64,000 nucleotides of DNA from Rhizorhabdus wittichii RW1 (lineage in GTDB: Bacteria > Pseudomonadota > Alphaproteobacteria > Sphingomonadales > Sphingomonadaceae). Every line of letters starts with the position of its first letter. The stretch's first letter is position 1. Positions 1-8,691 of this stretch are shown here, piece after piece. Position numbers and translations under genes: made by a program. Below the pieces are notes generated by a model, which saw only the letters and a list, made by a program, of their open reading frames with translations, was not told the DNA's origin and did no database searches. The stretch is from NCBI GenBank assembly GCA_000016765.1, contig CP000699.1, positions 992,001 to 1,056,000 on the forward strand. The letters run 5' to 3'.

Positions 1-85
1 GATTTTGGGTCTGCGGGCTTACCGAGCGGCGGGATCGCTCCCGTCGAAAAGGCCTGCGAATATTTTACAACGGGGAGAGCATCAT

Positions 86-409
86 ATGAATATTACGATC
101 ATTTTATTCATGATCCTCTCCATTGCCTTTCAGGTCGTTGGAATAGCGCTGGTCCCCACCACCAGCGGGTTCACCAATCCGATCCCCACCCTCCTGTCGT
201 TGGCATCCTTCTGCCTGGGGGTGTTTTTCATGGCCAGGATTTCGCAAGCCGGCGTGAACCTGAGCTTTTTCATCCCGCTGCTCGCGGCCGGAATCCCGAT
301 GGCATCGATCGTGGTCGGCATCCTTCTCTATGGAGAGCCTGCCTCTCTAGCGAAGATCGGGACGTTGCTGACGGCGTGTACATTGATCGGGGTGGCCAAT
401 ATCCTTTGA
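86..409 (+). CDS. SMR-family-like small membrane transporter lacking the conserved glutamate
   Basis: Predicted 107-residue, almost wholly hydrophobic protein with four membrane segments, the size and spacing of small multidrug resistance (EmrE-type) proton antiporters. The start is the ATG at 86, preceded by GGGGAGAG at 73-80; an upstream in-frame start would add 27 polar residues unlike the family. The first helix contains FQVVG where EmrE has AEVIG, so the membrane-embedded Glu14 that carries protons and drug in the family is Gln16 here. The last part (LLYGEPASLAKIGTLL) matches the SMR loop 3/helix 4 pattern. It lies 37-55 bp upstream of a UbiX-type gene on the same strand. Family membership is likely; transport of a drug is doubtful because of the substitution. 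Confidence 0.72.
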   Translation: MNITIILFMILSIAFQVVGIALVPTTSGFTNPIPTLLSLASFCLGVFFMARISQAGVNLSFFIPLLAAGIPMASIVVGILLYGEPASLAKIGTLLTACTLIGVANIL

Positions 410-464
410 GCGCCGACATCGAGATGATCGCGCGTGAGAAGGTAAATTGACGATTGGAGAAATC

Positions 465-1055
465 GTGAACAATCGACGCCTGCCTGTCATCGTCGGCATT
501 TCCGGAGCGACCGGGAGCATCTATGCCGTCCGTCTCCTCGAGCGGCTCAAGTCTCTCGATGTCGAGACGCATCTGGTGGCTTCGAAGGCCGCGGAGATCA
601 CCCTCCGGCACGAAATGGGGCTTACCCTCAAGGATCTTCGCCAGCTCGCCGGCACCTCCTATCCGATCGGCGACATCGGGGCCGCCATTGCCAGCGGATC
701 GTTCGAAACGGCCGGCATGATCGTCGCGCCCTGCGCCATTCGAACGATGGCGGCCGTCGCGCACGGCCTTTCGGACAACCTCCTGACGCGGGCCGCGGAC
801 GTGACCCTGAAGGAACGCCGCCGGCTGATCCTGATGCTGCGCGAAACACCGCTCAGCCTGATCCATATCAACGCGATGAAGGCGATAACCGAAGCCGGCG
901 GCATCATCGCGCCGCCGGTGCCCGCCTTCTACATCAAGCCGACGTCGATCGACGACATCGTCGATCACACCGTTGCGCGCATGATCGATCTCCTGGGCAT
1001 CAATGCGGATCACGACGTCAAGCGCTGGAAGGGGCTGCGGGACTCGACGGCATGA
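465..1055 (+). CDS. UbiX-type flavin prenyltransferase
   Basis: The family joins a dimethylallyl group to FMN to make prenylated FMN, the cofactor of UbiD decarboxylases. Visible hallmarks are the FMN-binding GISGATGSIYAVRLLE near the N terminus, the IVAPCAIRTMAAVAHGLSDN stretch, TRAADVTLKERR and the RETPLS loop. Length (about 196 residues) is normal. Two starts are possible: GTG 465 behind GGAGA at 456-460, or TTG 447 behind GAGAAGG at 436-442; GTG 465 gives the usual short N terminus. A UbiD-family gene lies 2 kb away on the opposite strand, so the pair is split rather than in one operon. A catabolic rather than ubiquinone role is inferred from the neighbouring TBDR and MFS genes. Confidence 0.9.
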   Translation: MNNRRLPVIVGISGATGSIYAVRLLERLKSLDVETHLVASKAAEITLRHEMGLTLKDLRQLAGTSYPIGDIGAAIASGSFETAGMIVAPCAIRTMAAVAHGLSDNLLTRAADVTLKERRRLILMLRETPLSLIHINAMKAITEAGGIIAPPVPAFYIKPTSIDDIVDHTVARMIDLLGINADHDVKRWKGLRDSTA

Positions 1056-1067
1056 CCCCCCTGCCCG

Positions 1068-1589
1068 TCACCCTGCTTCAGCAGCGCTCACCAATCTCGC
1101 AATTGCCGTCCGCTCTTCGGCGGCGAGCCCCTCGGCCAGGGTGCCGAGATAGCGCTCCAGGTTCGCGGTGGCCGCAAGCTGTCCAGGCAGCCGCTGTCCG
1201 GCGACGCCGTCTTCCAGCAGGAGCCGCCGCAGCGCCATGCGTTCGGCGGCGAGTTCCACGCGCTTGAGGCGCGGGTAGAGGCTGGAAGCGTCCCTGTCGC
1301 CGGCCTTTGCAAGCTTGCCTGTGGCTCGCCTGGCGTCGCGGATCGGCAGGATGGCCGACATGCGCCATTCCTTCATCCGCTCGTCCACCCGACGCAGGCT
1401 GACGTCATCCACCGCGAGGCCGTCCTCGGCGCCAAGCCGGAGCAGCCACAGGAGCAGGATGACGTCGGCGCCCAGCCGATCCTGCCAGTCCAGGCAGGTC
1501 TCCTTGACGCCGGGCCTGGCGTAGAGGTCGAGGAAATAGGCCCAGACGGTGTCCAGGCGATGCTTTGATGATGTCGACACCGCTGCCAT
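1068..1589 (-). CDS. TIGR02444 family protein of unknown function
   Basis: A 173-residue soluble, helix-rich protein. The N-terminal pattern (W-x-Y-F-L-D-L-Y-x-R-P-G-V-K, then C-L-x-W-Q-D-x-x-G-A-D-V-x-L-L-L-W) is the signature of the TIGR02444 (DUF2390) family found in proteobacteria; its function is not known. The ATG at 1589 has no strong ribosome site, but it lies only 12 bp after the stop of the MFS gene, so it is probably the last cistron of the UbiD-MFS run. Its end is 12 bp from the converging UbiX gene. No catalytic motif was recognised. Confidence 0.8.
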   Translation of the reverse strand: MAAVSTSSKHRLDTVWAYFLDLYARPGVKETCLDWQDRLGADVILLLWLLRLGAEDGLAVDDVSLRRVDERMKEWRMSAILPIRDARRATGKLAKAGDRDASSLYPRLKRVELAAERMALRRLLLEDGVAGQRLPGQLAATANLERYLGTLAEGLAAEERTAIARLVSAAEAG

Positions 1590-1601
1590 CCCGGAACTCG
1601 T

Positions 1602-2990
1602 CTAGATTTCCGCCCTCGCCACGCGGACCTCCTCCTCGACGGTTCTCCGCGCCATCCAGAAATGCAGGCCGGCCCAGATGTTCATCAGAAACAATGCGGC
1701 AAGGCCATAGCGAATGGAGCTGCCGCCACCGAGAAAATAGCTGATCGCGCCGGCCAGCAACGGACCGACGCCAAAGCCCAGCAACGTCCCCGCGACATTG
1801 ACGAGCGAAGCCGCGACGCCGCGCATGCGGGTCTTGGCCAGGCTCAGGATGATGCCCTGCGCCGGGCCGGTATAGCAGGATTTGAGGATGCTGGTGACGA
1901 CCATGCAGGCGATCACGGCCTGCAACGTCGGGGCCAGCGCCATCGCGATTCCGAACGGACTCAGGAGGACGGCCATGGACGCGACGAACGTGAGCACCGG
2001 CCGAAGGCCGCGCCGTCCGAGATACCCCGTCGCGACGGCGCCGAGCAGCGCCCCGACAAAGCCGAAGACGCCGGCCCCGAACGCGATGTAGAGGCCGGCT
2101 TCGCGCACTTCCAGGCCGTGGACGCGGATCAGCAGCGAACCGATCCAGGACCAGAAGCTCGACGTCGTCGCGGCGACCAGGGCGTAACCGATGAACAGGT
2201 GCCGGAATGCCGGCGAGGACATCAGGAACCGCATGGCCTGCCAGAAGGAGGGCGCGTCCGGATCGGCCTTGCTGGAGGGGCCGTCCATTCGTCCCCTCTC
2301 GGGCTCCCGAACGGTGAGGTAGAACAGCAGCGCGATGAGCAGCCCCGGCGGACCGGCCGCGAAGAAAACGGTCCGCCATCCCCATTCGTCGGCGAACCAC
2401 CCGCCCAGGGCGAAGGACAGGACGAACGCCACCGAGCCCCCGGACATGAACACGCCAAGCGCCATCGGCCGCCGCCGCGCGGGAAAATAGTCCGAGATCA
2501 TCGACTGCGCCGCCGGGAAGCCCGCCTCCGCGACGCCGACGAGCATGCGCAGCAGGACGAGCTGCACATAGCTTTGCGCCAGGCCGCACAACCCGGTCAG
2601 CAAGCTCCATAGCGCCAACATGCCGGCCAGGAATTTGCGGCGATTGATCCGGTCGATCAACAGTCCGAAAGGCAGGCTGGCGAGCGCATAGGGTATCCCG
2701 AAGGCCAGGCCCGCCAGGAAGCCGAGCTGTGCATCCGTCAGCCCGAATTCGTGCCGGATCGGTTCCATCACCACGGAAACCAGGCTGCGGTCGACCGAGG
2801 CCAGCAGGAAAATGACGGTGAGGACGATCAGGACATACCAGTCATAGGCGGCCGGACGCTCGTCGGAGCTCGACCGGCCTTTCCCTTGGCCCGCGCCCGG
2901 TGCCTGCTCGTCATCGTCAGCCAAGGTCGCGGGGGCCAATCCCGGACCGGGCGACCGGTCGCTCAGCCCTGTCTGGACGGGTCCGCTCAC
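1602..2990 (-). CDS. MFS transporter
   Basis: About 462 residues with roughly 12 hydrophobic segments. The MFS signature between helices 2 and 3 reads FGLLIDRINRRKFLAG, and a second DYFPARRRPMALG follows helix 4. The frame stays open far upstream through the UbiD gene, so the start must be chosen. GTG at 2990 overlaps the UbiD stop codon by four bases (GTGA), typical of translational coupling; TTG at 2924 is a weaker alternative. The N-terminal 45 residues are polar and poorly conserved-looking. Position directly after the UbiD decarboxylase suggests that it imports the acid substrate or exports the product; similar transporters serve aromatic acids and hexuronates. The substrate cannot be read from sequence. 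Confidence 0.88.
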   Translation of the reverse strand: MSGPVQTGLSDRSPGPGLAPATLADDDEQAPGAGQGKGRSSSDERPAAYDWYVLIVLTVIFLLASVDRSLVSVVMEPIRHEFGLTDAQLGFLAGLAFGIPYALASLPFGLLIDRINRRKFLAGMLALWSLLTGLCGLAQSYVQLVLLRMLVGVAEAGFPAAQSMISDYFPARRRPMALGVFMSGGSVAFVLSFALGGWFADEWGWRTVFFAAGPPGLLIALLFYLTVREPERGRMDGPSSKADPDAPSFWQAMRFLMSSPAFRHLFIGYALVAATTSSFWSWIGSLLIRVHGLEVREAGLYIAFGAGVFGFVGALLGAVATGYLGRRGLRPVLTFVASMAVLLSPFGIAMALAPTLQAVIACMVVTSILKSCYTGPAQGIILSLAKTRMRGVAASLVNVAGTLLGFGVGPLLAGAISYFLGGGSSIRYGLAALFLMNIWAGLHFWMARRTVEEEVRVARAEI

Positions 2991-4429
2991 CGCGCTTGCG
3001 AGGAGCCGAACAGGATACCCCCCCATTTTTCGAGGGCGGCCGCGCGCTCTTCCGGGCTGAGCGAGATGACGGTCGGAATCTTGCCGCGCCACTCCCATGG
3101 CCATGTCGCGTCGATGATCGCGCGCGAATTGAATGGGGCCTCGGCATTGCCCTGGGCCACCATCGGGTCGAGCTCGTCGCTCCACGCGCGCGGGATGATA
3201 TTGATGTCGCGCACCGGGTCGCTGCGCGTCGCCATGGCCCACATGACGTCCATCGTGTCGTAGACGTCGATGTCGTCGTCCACCACGACGACATATCGGC
3301 CCATATAGGCCGCGCCCTGGCACATGGTGGCGACATGGCCGACCTGTGCCGCATGGCCCGCATAGCGCTGCTTGATCGACACGGCGAGGAAGAAGCGGCT
3401 GCCGAATTCGTGGAACCAGACATGCTTGACGTCGGGGATGCCCGCCTTGCGGATCTCCTCCCGCACCCGCGCCGCGCGCACCGTGCCCAGCGCGGTCCCG
3501 ACCCCCGTGGGCGGCTTGGTCGGCGGCGTGCCGACCATGATCGGGGCATTGCGATGATAGATGCGCCGGATGGTCGTGACATATTCGGTGCGCTGGCCGC
3601 TGGCATAATAGCCCGGCCATTCCCCGAAAGGTCCCTCGGGCAGCTTTTCGGTCGGTGATATCTCGCCTTCGAGGACCAGTTCCGACCGGGCCGGTATGGG
3701 CAGGCCGCTCAATTCGCACGGCAGGACGTCGATGGCCCGGTTCTTCAGGCCGCCGACATAGTCATATTCGGACTGCCCATAGGGCAAGGGGGTCGAGCCG
3801 CCCATGAAGATCGCCGGATCATGGCCCAGCGATATCGCGACGGGCATCGGCTTGCCCTGTTCGAACAGCTTGTCGCGCACGATCGCGAGGTGCTTGCCCG
3901 GCGCCGCATAGATCGTGACCTGGTTCCTTCCCGCGACCATGACGCGGTAGGTCCCGAGATTGATCCAGTTGTCGTCGGGATCGCGCGTTATGACGACGCA
4001 TCCGGTGCCGATATACCGGCCGCCGTCGCCGCGATGCCAGATCGGGGCCGGAAAGCTCGACAGGTCGACGTCGCCGTCCCTGATCACATTCTCCATCACC
4101 GGTCCATCGTCGACTTCGCGCGGCGGGATGGGGGTGATCGTCCGGGTCTTTTCGAGCCACAGGTCGCAATAATCGGCTTTGGACAATCCCGTCGGGAAAC
4201 CCACGGTCAACGCGACGCGATCGAGCGAGCTTATCGGGTTCACGAGAATGCGGCGCCCCGCATCGAAGCCCGGAATATCACTGAAGAGCACCGCCGGCCC
4301 CGTCATCGATCGCTCGGATATCTCGGTTATCGGACCGATGTCGTCGTCCAGATGCGCGCCCTTGATATGCCTGAGGTCGCCCATGGCCTCGACGTGCGTC
4401 AACCAGTCGCGAAGATCATCATAAGCCAC
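2987..4429 (-). CDS. UbiD-family prenylated-FMN-dependent decarboxylase
   Basis: A 480-residue (de)carboxylase of the UbiD family, acting on unsaturated or aromatic acids with prenyl-FMN supplied by a UbiX protein. Features seen: INLGTYR and QVTIYAAPGKHLA in the cofactor-binding half, then the family's EGPFGEWPGYY segment with its conserved acidic residues, and a C-terminal half beginning PTKPPTGVGTALG. The start is GTG 4429 because AAGGAG at 4437-4442 sits seven bases upstream; the frame runs 50 codons further without homology-like sequence. The stop overlaps the start of the MFS gene. A TBDR gene begins the same minus-strand run upstream. Catabolic use (for example of a hydroxybenzoate-like or phenolic acid) is inferred from context only. 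Confidence 0.9.
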   Translation of the reverse strand: MAYDDLRDWLTHVEAMGDLRHIKGAHLDDDIGPITEISERSMTGPAVLFSDIPGFDAGRRILVNPISSLDRVALTVGFPTGLSKADYCDLWLEKTRTITPIPPREVDDGPVMENVIRDGDVDLSSFPAPIWHRGDGGRYIGTGCVVITRDPDDNWINLGTYRVMVAGRNQVTIYAAPGKHLAIVRDKLFEQGKPMPVAISLGHDPAIFMGGSTPLPYGQSEYDYVGGLKNRAIDVLPCELSGLPIPARSELVLEGEISPTEKLPEGPFGEWPGYYASGQRTEYVTTIRRIYHRNAPIMVGTPPTKPPTGVGTALGTVRAARVREEIRKAGIPDVKHVWFHEFGSRFFLAVSIKQRYAGHAAQVGHVATMCQGAAYMGRYVVVVDDDIDVYDTMDVMWAMATRSDPVRDINIIPRAWSDELDPMVAQGNAEAPFNSRAIIDATWPWEWRGKIPTVISLSPEERAAALEKWGGILFGSSQAR

Positions 4430-4575
4430 GCCTGCGCTCCTTTTATCGAGAGTGGCCTTCGACCGCAGCCGGCATGGGCTGGGCCGAAGGCCACGGATTT
4501 GACGATCGACGCGCGTCGATCGACCTGGCTGGCGGCACCGCGTCGTCACGATCACGCGCGACGCGGCCCCCCTGC

Positions 4576-6780
4576 TCAATATTGGAATTTCACGTCGATG
4601 CCGATCACCCGCCCCTTTTCCAACGGCGCGAGCGTGGCTCCGGGAAGCCCACGGATCGGCGTCACGCCGCCGAACTGCACCTTGTTCAGAAGGTTCTTGC
4701 CATAGAGCGATGCCGTCCAGCGCTTATCGTCGGACTGCACGGAAATGCTTCCGTTGACCATGTGCATGATGTTCAAAGCGCCGGTGTTGCTGTCATTGTA
4801 GAATGACCGGTCGCGATAGGAATAGTCCGCCGCCAGCGTGACGTCGCCGAGGTCGCCCACCGGATGGGTGTAGCTGAACCCCGCGCTGACCGTCCAAGGC
4901 GAAAGACGCGGAAGCGCGAGCGCAAGGTCCCTGGCGTCGATGACGCCGTCGCCCGTCAGGTCGAAGAACATCTTGTCATATTCGCCATGGGTGTAGCCGA
5001 CGGATGCATTCAGCGACAGTTCCGGCGTCGGGTTGAAGCGCAGTTCCGATTCGACGCCCCAGATCGTCGCGTCCGCGGTATTGCGGATGAAGGCCGCCGT
5101 GCTGCCGTTGACGCCGTTCGCAATGATGACGCTTCGCTGCAGCCCCTTGACCTTCTGGTAGTAGATCGCGTTGTTGAAGGTCAGGCGCTTGTCCAACAAT
5201 TGCAGCTTGTTGCCCATTTCGAAGTTGCTGACGTTTTCCGGCTCGAACGGGCCGGGCGCGACCGACTGGAAGCTGTTGCGGACATTATAGCCGCCGCTCC
5301 TCACGCCCTTCGTCCAGAAGGCATAGAAAAGATTGCTGGGCGCGACCGTCCATTCGAAACCGACCTTGGGGGTCCAGCTCGACCAGCTCTTCGAATCCCG
5401 GAAATCGAACACGCACTGGCGCGCGACGATGTTGCAGGCGCCGGCCGGGATGATGTCGACCGAGGTCACGCCGGTACCGGTCGCCGTCGGCGTATCCTGG
5501 CTCGCGATGCGCACCTTCTTCCTCTCGCGCGAGTAGCGAAGGCCGGTGTTGAGGGTCAGGCCGTCGGCAACATGGAAGTCGGCCGACGAGAACCATGCCC
5601 AGCTATGCGAATCCTGGATGCCGCCCGAATAGACGGCCGTCGGCGCGTTGTTGGCCCGGCGCGCGTCCTGATAGTCGAGGTTCTGCTTGAAGTAGAAGAG
5701 CCCGGTCGTCACGTCGACGATATCAGCAAAGCTGCCCGCATAGCGCAGTTCGTTGCTGAACTGCTCCTGCTTGGTGAAGGTGTAGGAGTCCGAGAGCGGC
5801 TGGGGCGAAGCGTCAGTATCGACGCGCGCGGCCTGCTCGAACTGCCGCCAGCCGAACACATTGGTGATGCGACCGGAGCCGAAGCCGACGTCGAGGTTCA
5901 TCTCCGCGGTGCCCTGGTTCCAGTTGGACCGGCTGTAGGCGGGCGTATCGTTCGAGAATTTGAAGCTGTGGCGGCTGTAGAGCGCGAAGTTCTGCGCCGC
6001 TGCGCCGTCGCCCTTCTGGTCGCCATGCTCGAAGCGCAGCAGGAGGTCGAGGCCCTCGGCCGGTTCGAACTCGACGGCGGGCCTGATGATGAAGGTCCGG
6101 GACCCGCCGTACTTCTGGTTGTTGAAGGAGTTGGTGAACCAGCCGCCGTCGTCATTGTAGTAGACGGCAAGCTTGCCGAGCAGCTTGTCGCCGGCGATCG
6201 GGCCGGAAACCGATCCCGCGACGGTCACGTTCGATCCGGTCTCGATGCCTGCGCGCATCGACATCGAGAAGTCCCGCGTCGGCCGCTTGGTGCTGACGAG
6301 GACCGCGCCGCCGGTCACGTTGCGGCCGAACAGCAGCCCCTGCGGACCGCGAAGGATTTCGATCTTCTCGAGGTCGAAGGTGTCGAACAGGATGCCGGCG
6401 TTGATCCCCTGATAGACGCCATCGACGAAGACGCCGACCGAGGGCTCCAGCGACGGGATCGAGCTGTTCACGCCCAATCCGCGGATCGAGAAGTTCGCCG
6501 TCCCCTTGAAGGTTCCTCCCGAGTCGAAGCTGACATTGGGGATACTGTTGCCGATGCCGGCAAGGTCGCGGATCTGCTTGGACTCGATCTGCGCCGCTCC
6601 GAGCGCCGAAATGGCGAGAGCCGTTTTCTGCAGCGTTTGCCCATCGGCCCTTTTCGTCGCGGTCACGATGATGTCGTCGACCCCGTCATTGCCGGCGTTC
6701 GCCTCCTGCGCGGACGCGGCGCCCGACTGCAGGCAGGCCGCGACGGCCAGCAGCGAAATAGTCCAGGCGGACAGCTTCAT
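4576..6780 (-). CDS. TonB-dependent receptor with an EF-hand-like loop
   Basis: A 734-residue outer-membrane receptor. The start is ATG 6780 behind GGGGGAA; a signal peptide ending near SGAASAQ follows. A TonB-box-like DDIIVTATKR precedes the plug domain, which carries EILRGPQGLLFGRNVTGGAV, and the barrel ends in an aromatic residue (VKFQY). An unusual segment at 4927-4962 encodes D-L-T-G-D-G-V-I-D-A-R-D, matching the 12-residue calcium-binding EF-hand/dockerin loop, between two predicted barrel strands near the C terminus. The gene precedes the UbiD gene on the same strand (147 bp gap) and so probably imports that pathway's substrate. A TTGACA-type promoter lies about 160 bp upstream. Confidence 0.92.
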   Translation of the reverse strand: MKLSAWTISLLAVAACLQSGAASAQEANAGNDGVDDIIVTATKRADGQTLQKTALAISALGAAQIESKQIRDLAGIGNSIPNVSFDSGGTFKGTANFSIRGLGVNSSIPSLEPSVGVFVDGVYQGINAGILFDTFDLEKIEILRGPQGLLFGRNVTGGAVLVSTKRPTRDFSMSMRAGIETGSNVTVAGSVSGPIAGDKLLGKLAVYYNDDGGWFTNSFNNQKYGGSRTFIIRPAVEFEPAEGLDLLLRFEHGDQKGDGAAAQNFALYSRHSFKFSNDTPAYSRSNWNQGTAEMNLDVGFGSGRITNVFGWRQFEQAARVDTDASPQPLSDSYTFTKQEQFSNELRYAGSFADIVDVTTGLFYFKQNLDYQDARRANNAPTAVYSGGIQDSHSWAWFSSADFHVADGLTLNTGLRYSRERKKVRIASQDTPTATGTGVTSVDIIPAGACNIVARQCVFDFRDSKSWSSWTPKVGFEWTVAPSNLFYAFWTKGVRSGGYNVRNSFQSVAPGPFEPENVSNFEMGNKLQLLDKRLTFNNAIYYQKVKGLQRSVIIANGVNGSTAAFIRNTADATIWGVESELRFNPTPELSLNASVGYTHGEYDKMFFDLTGDGVIDARDLALALPRLSPWTVSAGFSYTHPVGDLGDVTLAADYSYRDRSFYNDSNTGALNIMHMVNGSISVQSDDKRWTASLYGKNLLNKVQFGGVTPIRGLPGATLAPLEKGRVIGIDVKFQY
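4927..4962 (-). other. EF-hand/dockerin-type calcium-binding loop within a TBDR
   Basis: Twelve codons encoding D-L-T-G-D-G-V-I-D-A-R-D. Positions 1, 3, 5, 9 and 12 carry D/T/D/D/D and position 6 is Gly, the ligand pattern of type I dockerin and EF-hand loops; position 8 is the usual aliphatic residue. It is predicted in an extracellular loop or strand end of the barrel. Calcium binding is inferred. Confidence 0.55.
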
Positions 6781-7205
6781 CGGATTTCCCCCATTTCCGG
6801 ATTTTTCTTTCCCCGCATCCATTCTCGTTACTCCCCTTTGAAAGTGGCGTCAGGCGCTGCGGCCTTCGGTCCCAAGCGCATCCATGGCGCGATCGACCAT
6901 TCGTCATATACCATAAATATATTTCTCATACATTTTCAGTTTGTCAAGCGGCATGAAGCGGGGTCGCCCGTGGTGACCAGGGAGAATCCGTTGAGGGACC
7001 GCGTCCACCGACGGCGCGATCGGAAGCCGGTCAAGCATGACCTGCCCAAGCGACAGTGATCGCCCGACGGGATCGCGGAATCCTTCGCGGCCGGCGCCTC
7101 ATTCCACTCCGGGAATGGATCCGGGACAGCGGCGACCACCGCCGCAGCCCGGGTCAAAGCTGGACGAAAGCAGCGGGCGGCTCAGGCCGCCCATCCGCCA
7201 TCCGC
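6781..7205. other. Intergenic region, 425 bp, with an AT-rich promoter island
   Basis: No reading frame here resembles a gene. The only distinctive part is an AT-rich stretch at about 6903-6947, sharply different from the GC-rich surroundings; it holds the promoter candidate for the downstream receptor gene (listed separately). The remainder (about 6950-7205) shows nothing that I could assign. Confidence 0.6.
6918..6947 (-). promoter_or_regulatory. Putative sigma-70-type promoter for the TBDR at 4576-6780
   Basis: On the minus strand a perfect TTGACA (-35) lies at 6947-6942, followed by an A/T-only region in which AAATAT (17-bp spacer) or AATATA (18-bp spacer) could serve as -10. Transcription would run into the receptor gene with a leader of roughly 130 bases. 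The motif is seen; activity is inferred. Confidence 0.45.
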
Positions 7206-7874
7206 TTATGCCGTGACGGGAAGCCGATCGAGGATTTCGTCGGTCATGCACAGGTCGGTGCCGAATATGCCGAAGAGATTGTCCACAGCGCCGTTATGAT
7301 AGGCGTCGTTCAACGTCACATTGGCATCCCCGACGAAGATCGTCTTGAAGTTCAATTGCATGCCGTCGCGAATGGTCGACTCCACGCAGCAACTGGACGT
7401 GCAGCCGGTAACGATCAGCGTGTCGATGCCGGCGGACCGCAGACGGGATTCGAGATCGCAGGTGCCGGGCGTGAACGAGCTGAAGCGCTTCTTGTTGAGC
7501 AAGACGTCGTCGGCCATGACATCCAGGTCGGCGACGAGCGCATGTTGCTCGGCCCCGTCGGAAAAGGCGGCCTCCATCCGTGCCTCGCGACCGTCCGCGA
7601 GCCGGCCATAATAGACCGTCCATGTTGGATCATAGGTGAAGCGGACGAAGATGTTCCTGCCCCCTGCGCGACGGACGGCAGCCGAGATGCGGTTGATGTT
7701 GGGAATGATCGCCGGATTGCCCGCGACCGGAATGATTCCCCCCGGCATGAAACCGTACTGCATGTCGATCACGACATGCGCGAAGCTGCCCGGCACCAGC
7801 GCGAGAGGCTCCCGAGGGCCATAGGCGTAAAAGCGGGTCTCGGTGGCGAAGTCCGAAATTTTCGTGGAATGCAT
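7206..7874 (-). CDS. Isochorismatase-like cysteine hydrolase
   Basis: 222 residues. The family triad is visible: Asp37 in VVIDMQ, Lys128 in LLNKKRFSSF and the nucleophile Cys163 in TSSCCVESTIRD. Members hydrolyse amides or ureides such as ureidoacrylate, N-carbamoylsarcosine, maleamate and nicotinamide. The start is ATG 7874 because AGGAG lies nine bases upstream; the frame runs 23 codons further. It is on the same strand as the downstream TBDR/UbiD/MFS genes but separated by 425 bp and that region's own promoter. The exact substrate is unknown; an amide-to-acid step feeding the UbiD enzyme would fit the context. Confidence 0.85.
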   Translation of the reverse strand: MHSTKISDFATETRFYAYGPREPLALVPGSFAHVVIDMQYGFMPGGIIPVAGNPAIIPNINRISAAVRRAGGRNIFVRFTYDPTWTVYYGRLADGREARMEAAFSDGAEQHALVADLDVMADDVLLNKKRFSSFTPGTCDLESRLRSAGIDTLIVTGCTSSCCVESTIRDGMQLNFKTIFVGDANVTLNDAYHNGAVDNLFGIFGTDLCMTDEILDRLPVTA

Positions 7875-7972
7875 GACGCTCTGCTCCTCGGTGAAACTGG
7901 TGAGACCTGGCGAGGCGAGGCCGTTCACGCCTGACCGAGCCACGCTCGATCAGGCCATGAATTGCGTCGCGA

Positions 7973-8691
7973 TCAGTAACGGAGGGTGACTTCGACACCG
8001 TAGGTCGCCGGGCGTCCGAAAACCTGGAAGATGCCCGTGGATTCGGACGTCACCTGCTGCCGGTATTTCTTGTCGGTGACGTTCTTGCCGTACACGGCCA
8101 TCGTCCAGTGATCGGACGGATCATTCCAGGCCGCGCGCAGATTGAGCAGCCCATAGCCGGATTGTTCGGTGTCGCCGAACGGATCGAAGTAGATTTTCGT
8201 CTGATAGGCATAGGTGCCGGAGAGATCCAACTGCCCATCGAGGAAGGGCTGGCGATAATTCAGGCCGACGCTGCCCGAAAATCTTGGCGTGCGGGCCGTG
8301 ACATTGCCGGATGCGTCGGCATTGAGATCGGTCGTGATGCCCGAAATCGGGGAAAAGATGTAGCGCTCGGCATTGGTGAAGGACCGATATCGGCCACGCG
8401 TATAGGACATGCCGGCGTTGATCTGGAAATTCCGCGCGAGGTCATAGTCGGCGTGGACCTCGGCGCCATATACCCGCGTCTTTGCGGCATTCACGACGTT
8501 CGCGAGATTGCCGACATATTCTACGATCTGCTGGTCCTTATACTCATAGTCGAACGCAGCCGCTTCAAAGCGAAAGCCTGGGCGCGAAAGCTTGTAGCCG
8601 ATCTCATAGGCCCAGATCTTTTCCGGCCGCACCGGGTTGGGATCGCCGGTCGACGTATTGAACAGGCCGCCCTTCGATCCAGGGCGGCCTG
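7973..8691 (-). pseudogene. TonB-dependent receptor, 3' fragment cut by the IS21 element
   Basis: About 239 codons of a TBDR barrel C terminus. The frame enters from the IS boundary at 8691 as GRPGSKGGLFNTSTG and continues through PEKIWAYEIGYKL, AAWNDPSDHWTMAVYGKNV and the aromatic end VTLRY. The signal peptide, TonB box, plug and first half of the barrel are missing and are not found on the far side of the IS. The internal ATG at 8632 cannot start a functional receptor. The cysteine hydrolase lies 98 bp downstream on the same strand, so the intact receptor was probably part of that transcription unit. Confidence 0.9.

Noticed and set aside
2991-3719. Upstream extension of the first MFS frame into the UbiD gene
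   Set aside because: No membrane-protein sequence in the extension and it overlaps UbiD; GTG 2990 couples to the UbiD stop.
447-4429. UbiX/UbiD as ubiquinone-biosynthesis genes
   Set aside because: Neighbours are a TBDR, MFS and cysteine hydrolase; biosynthetic ubiX/ubiD are not usually in such settings. Not excluded formally.
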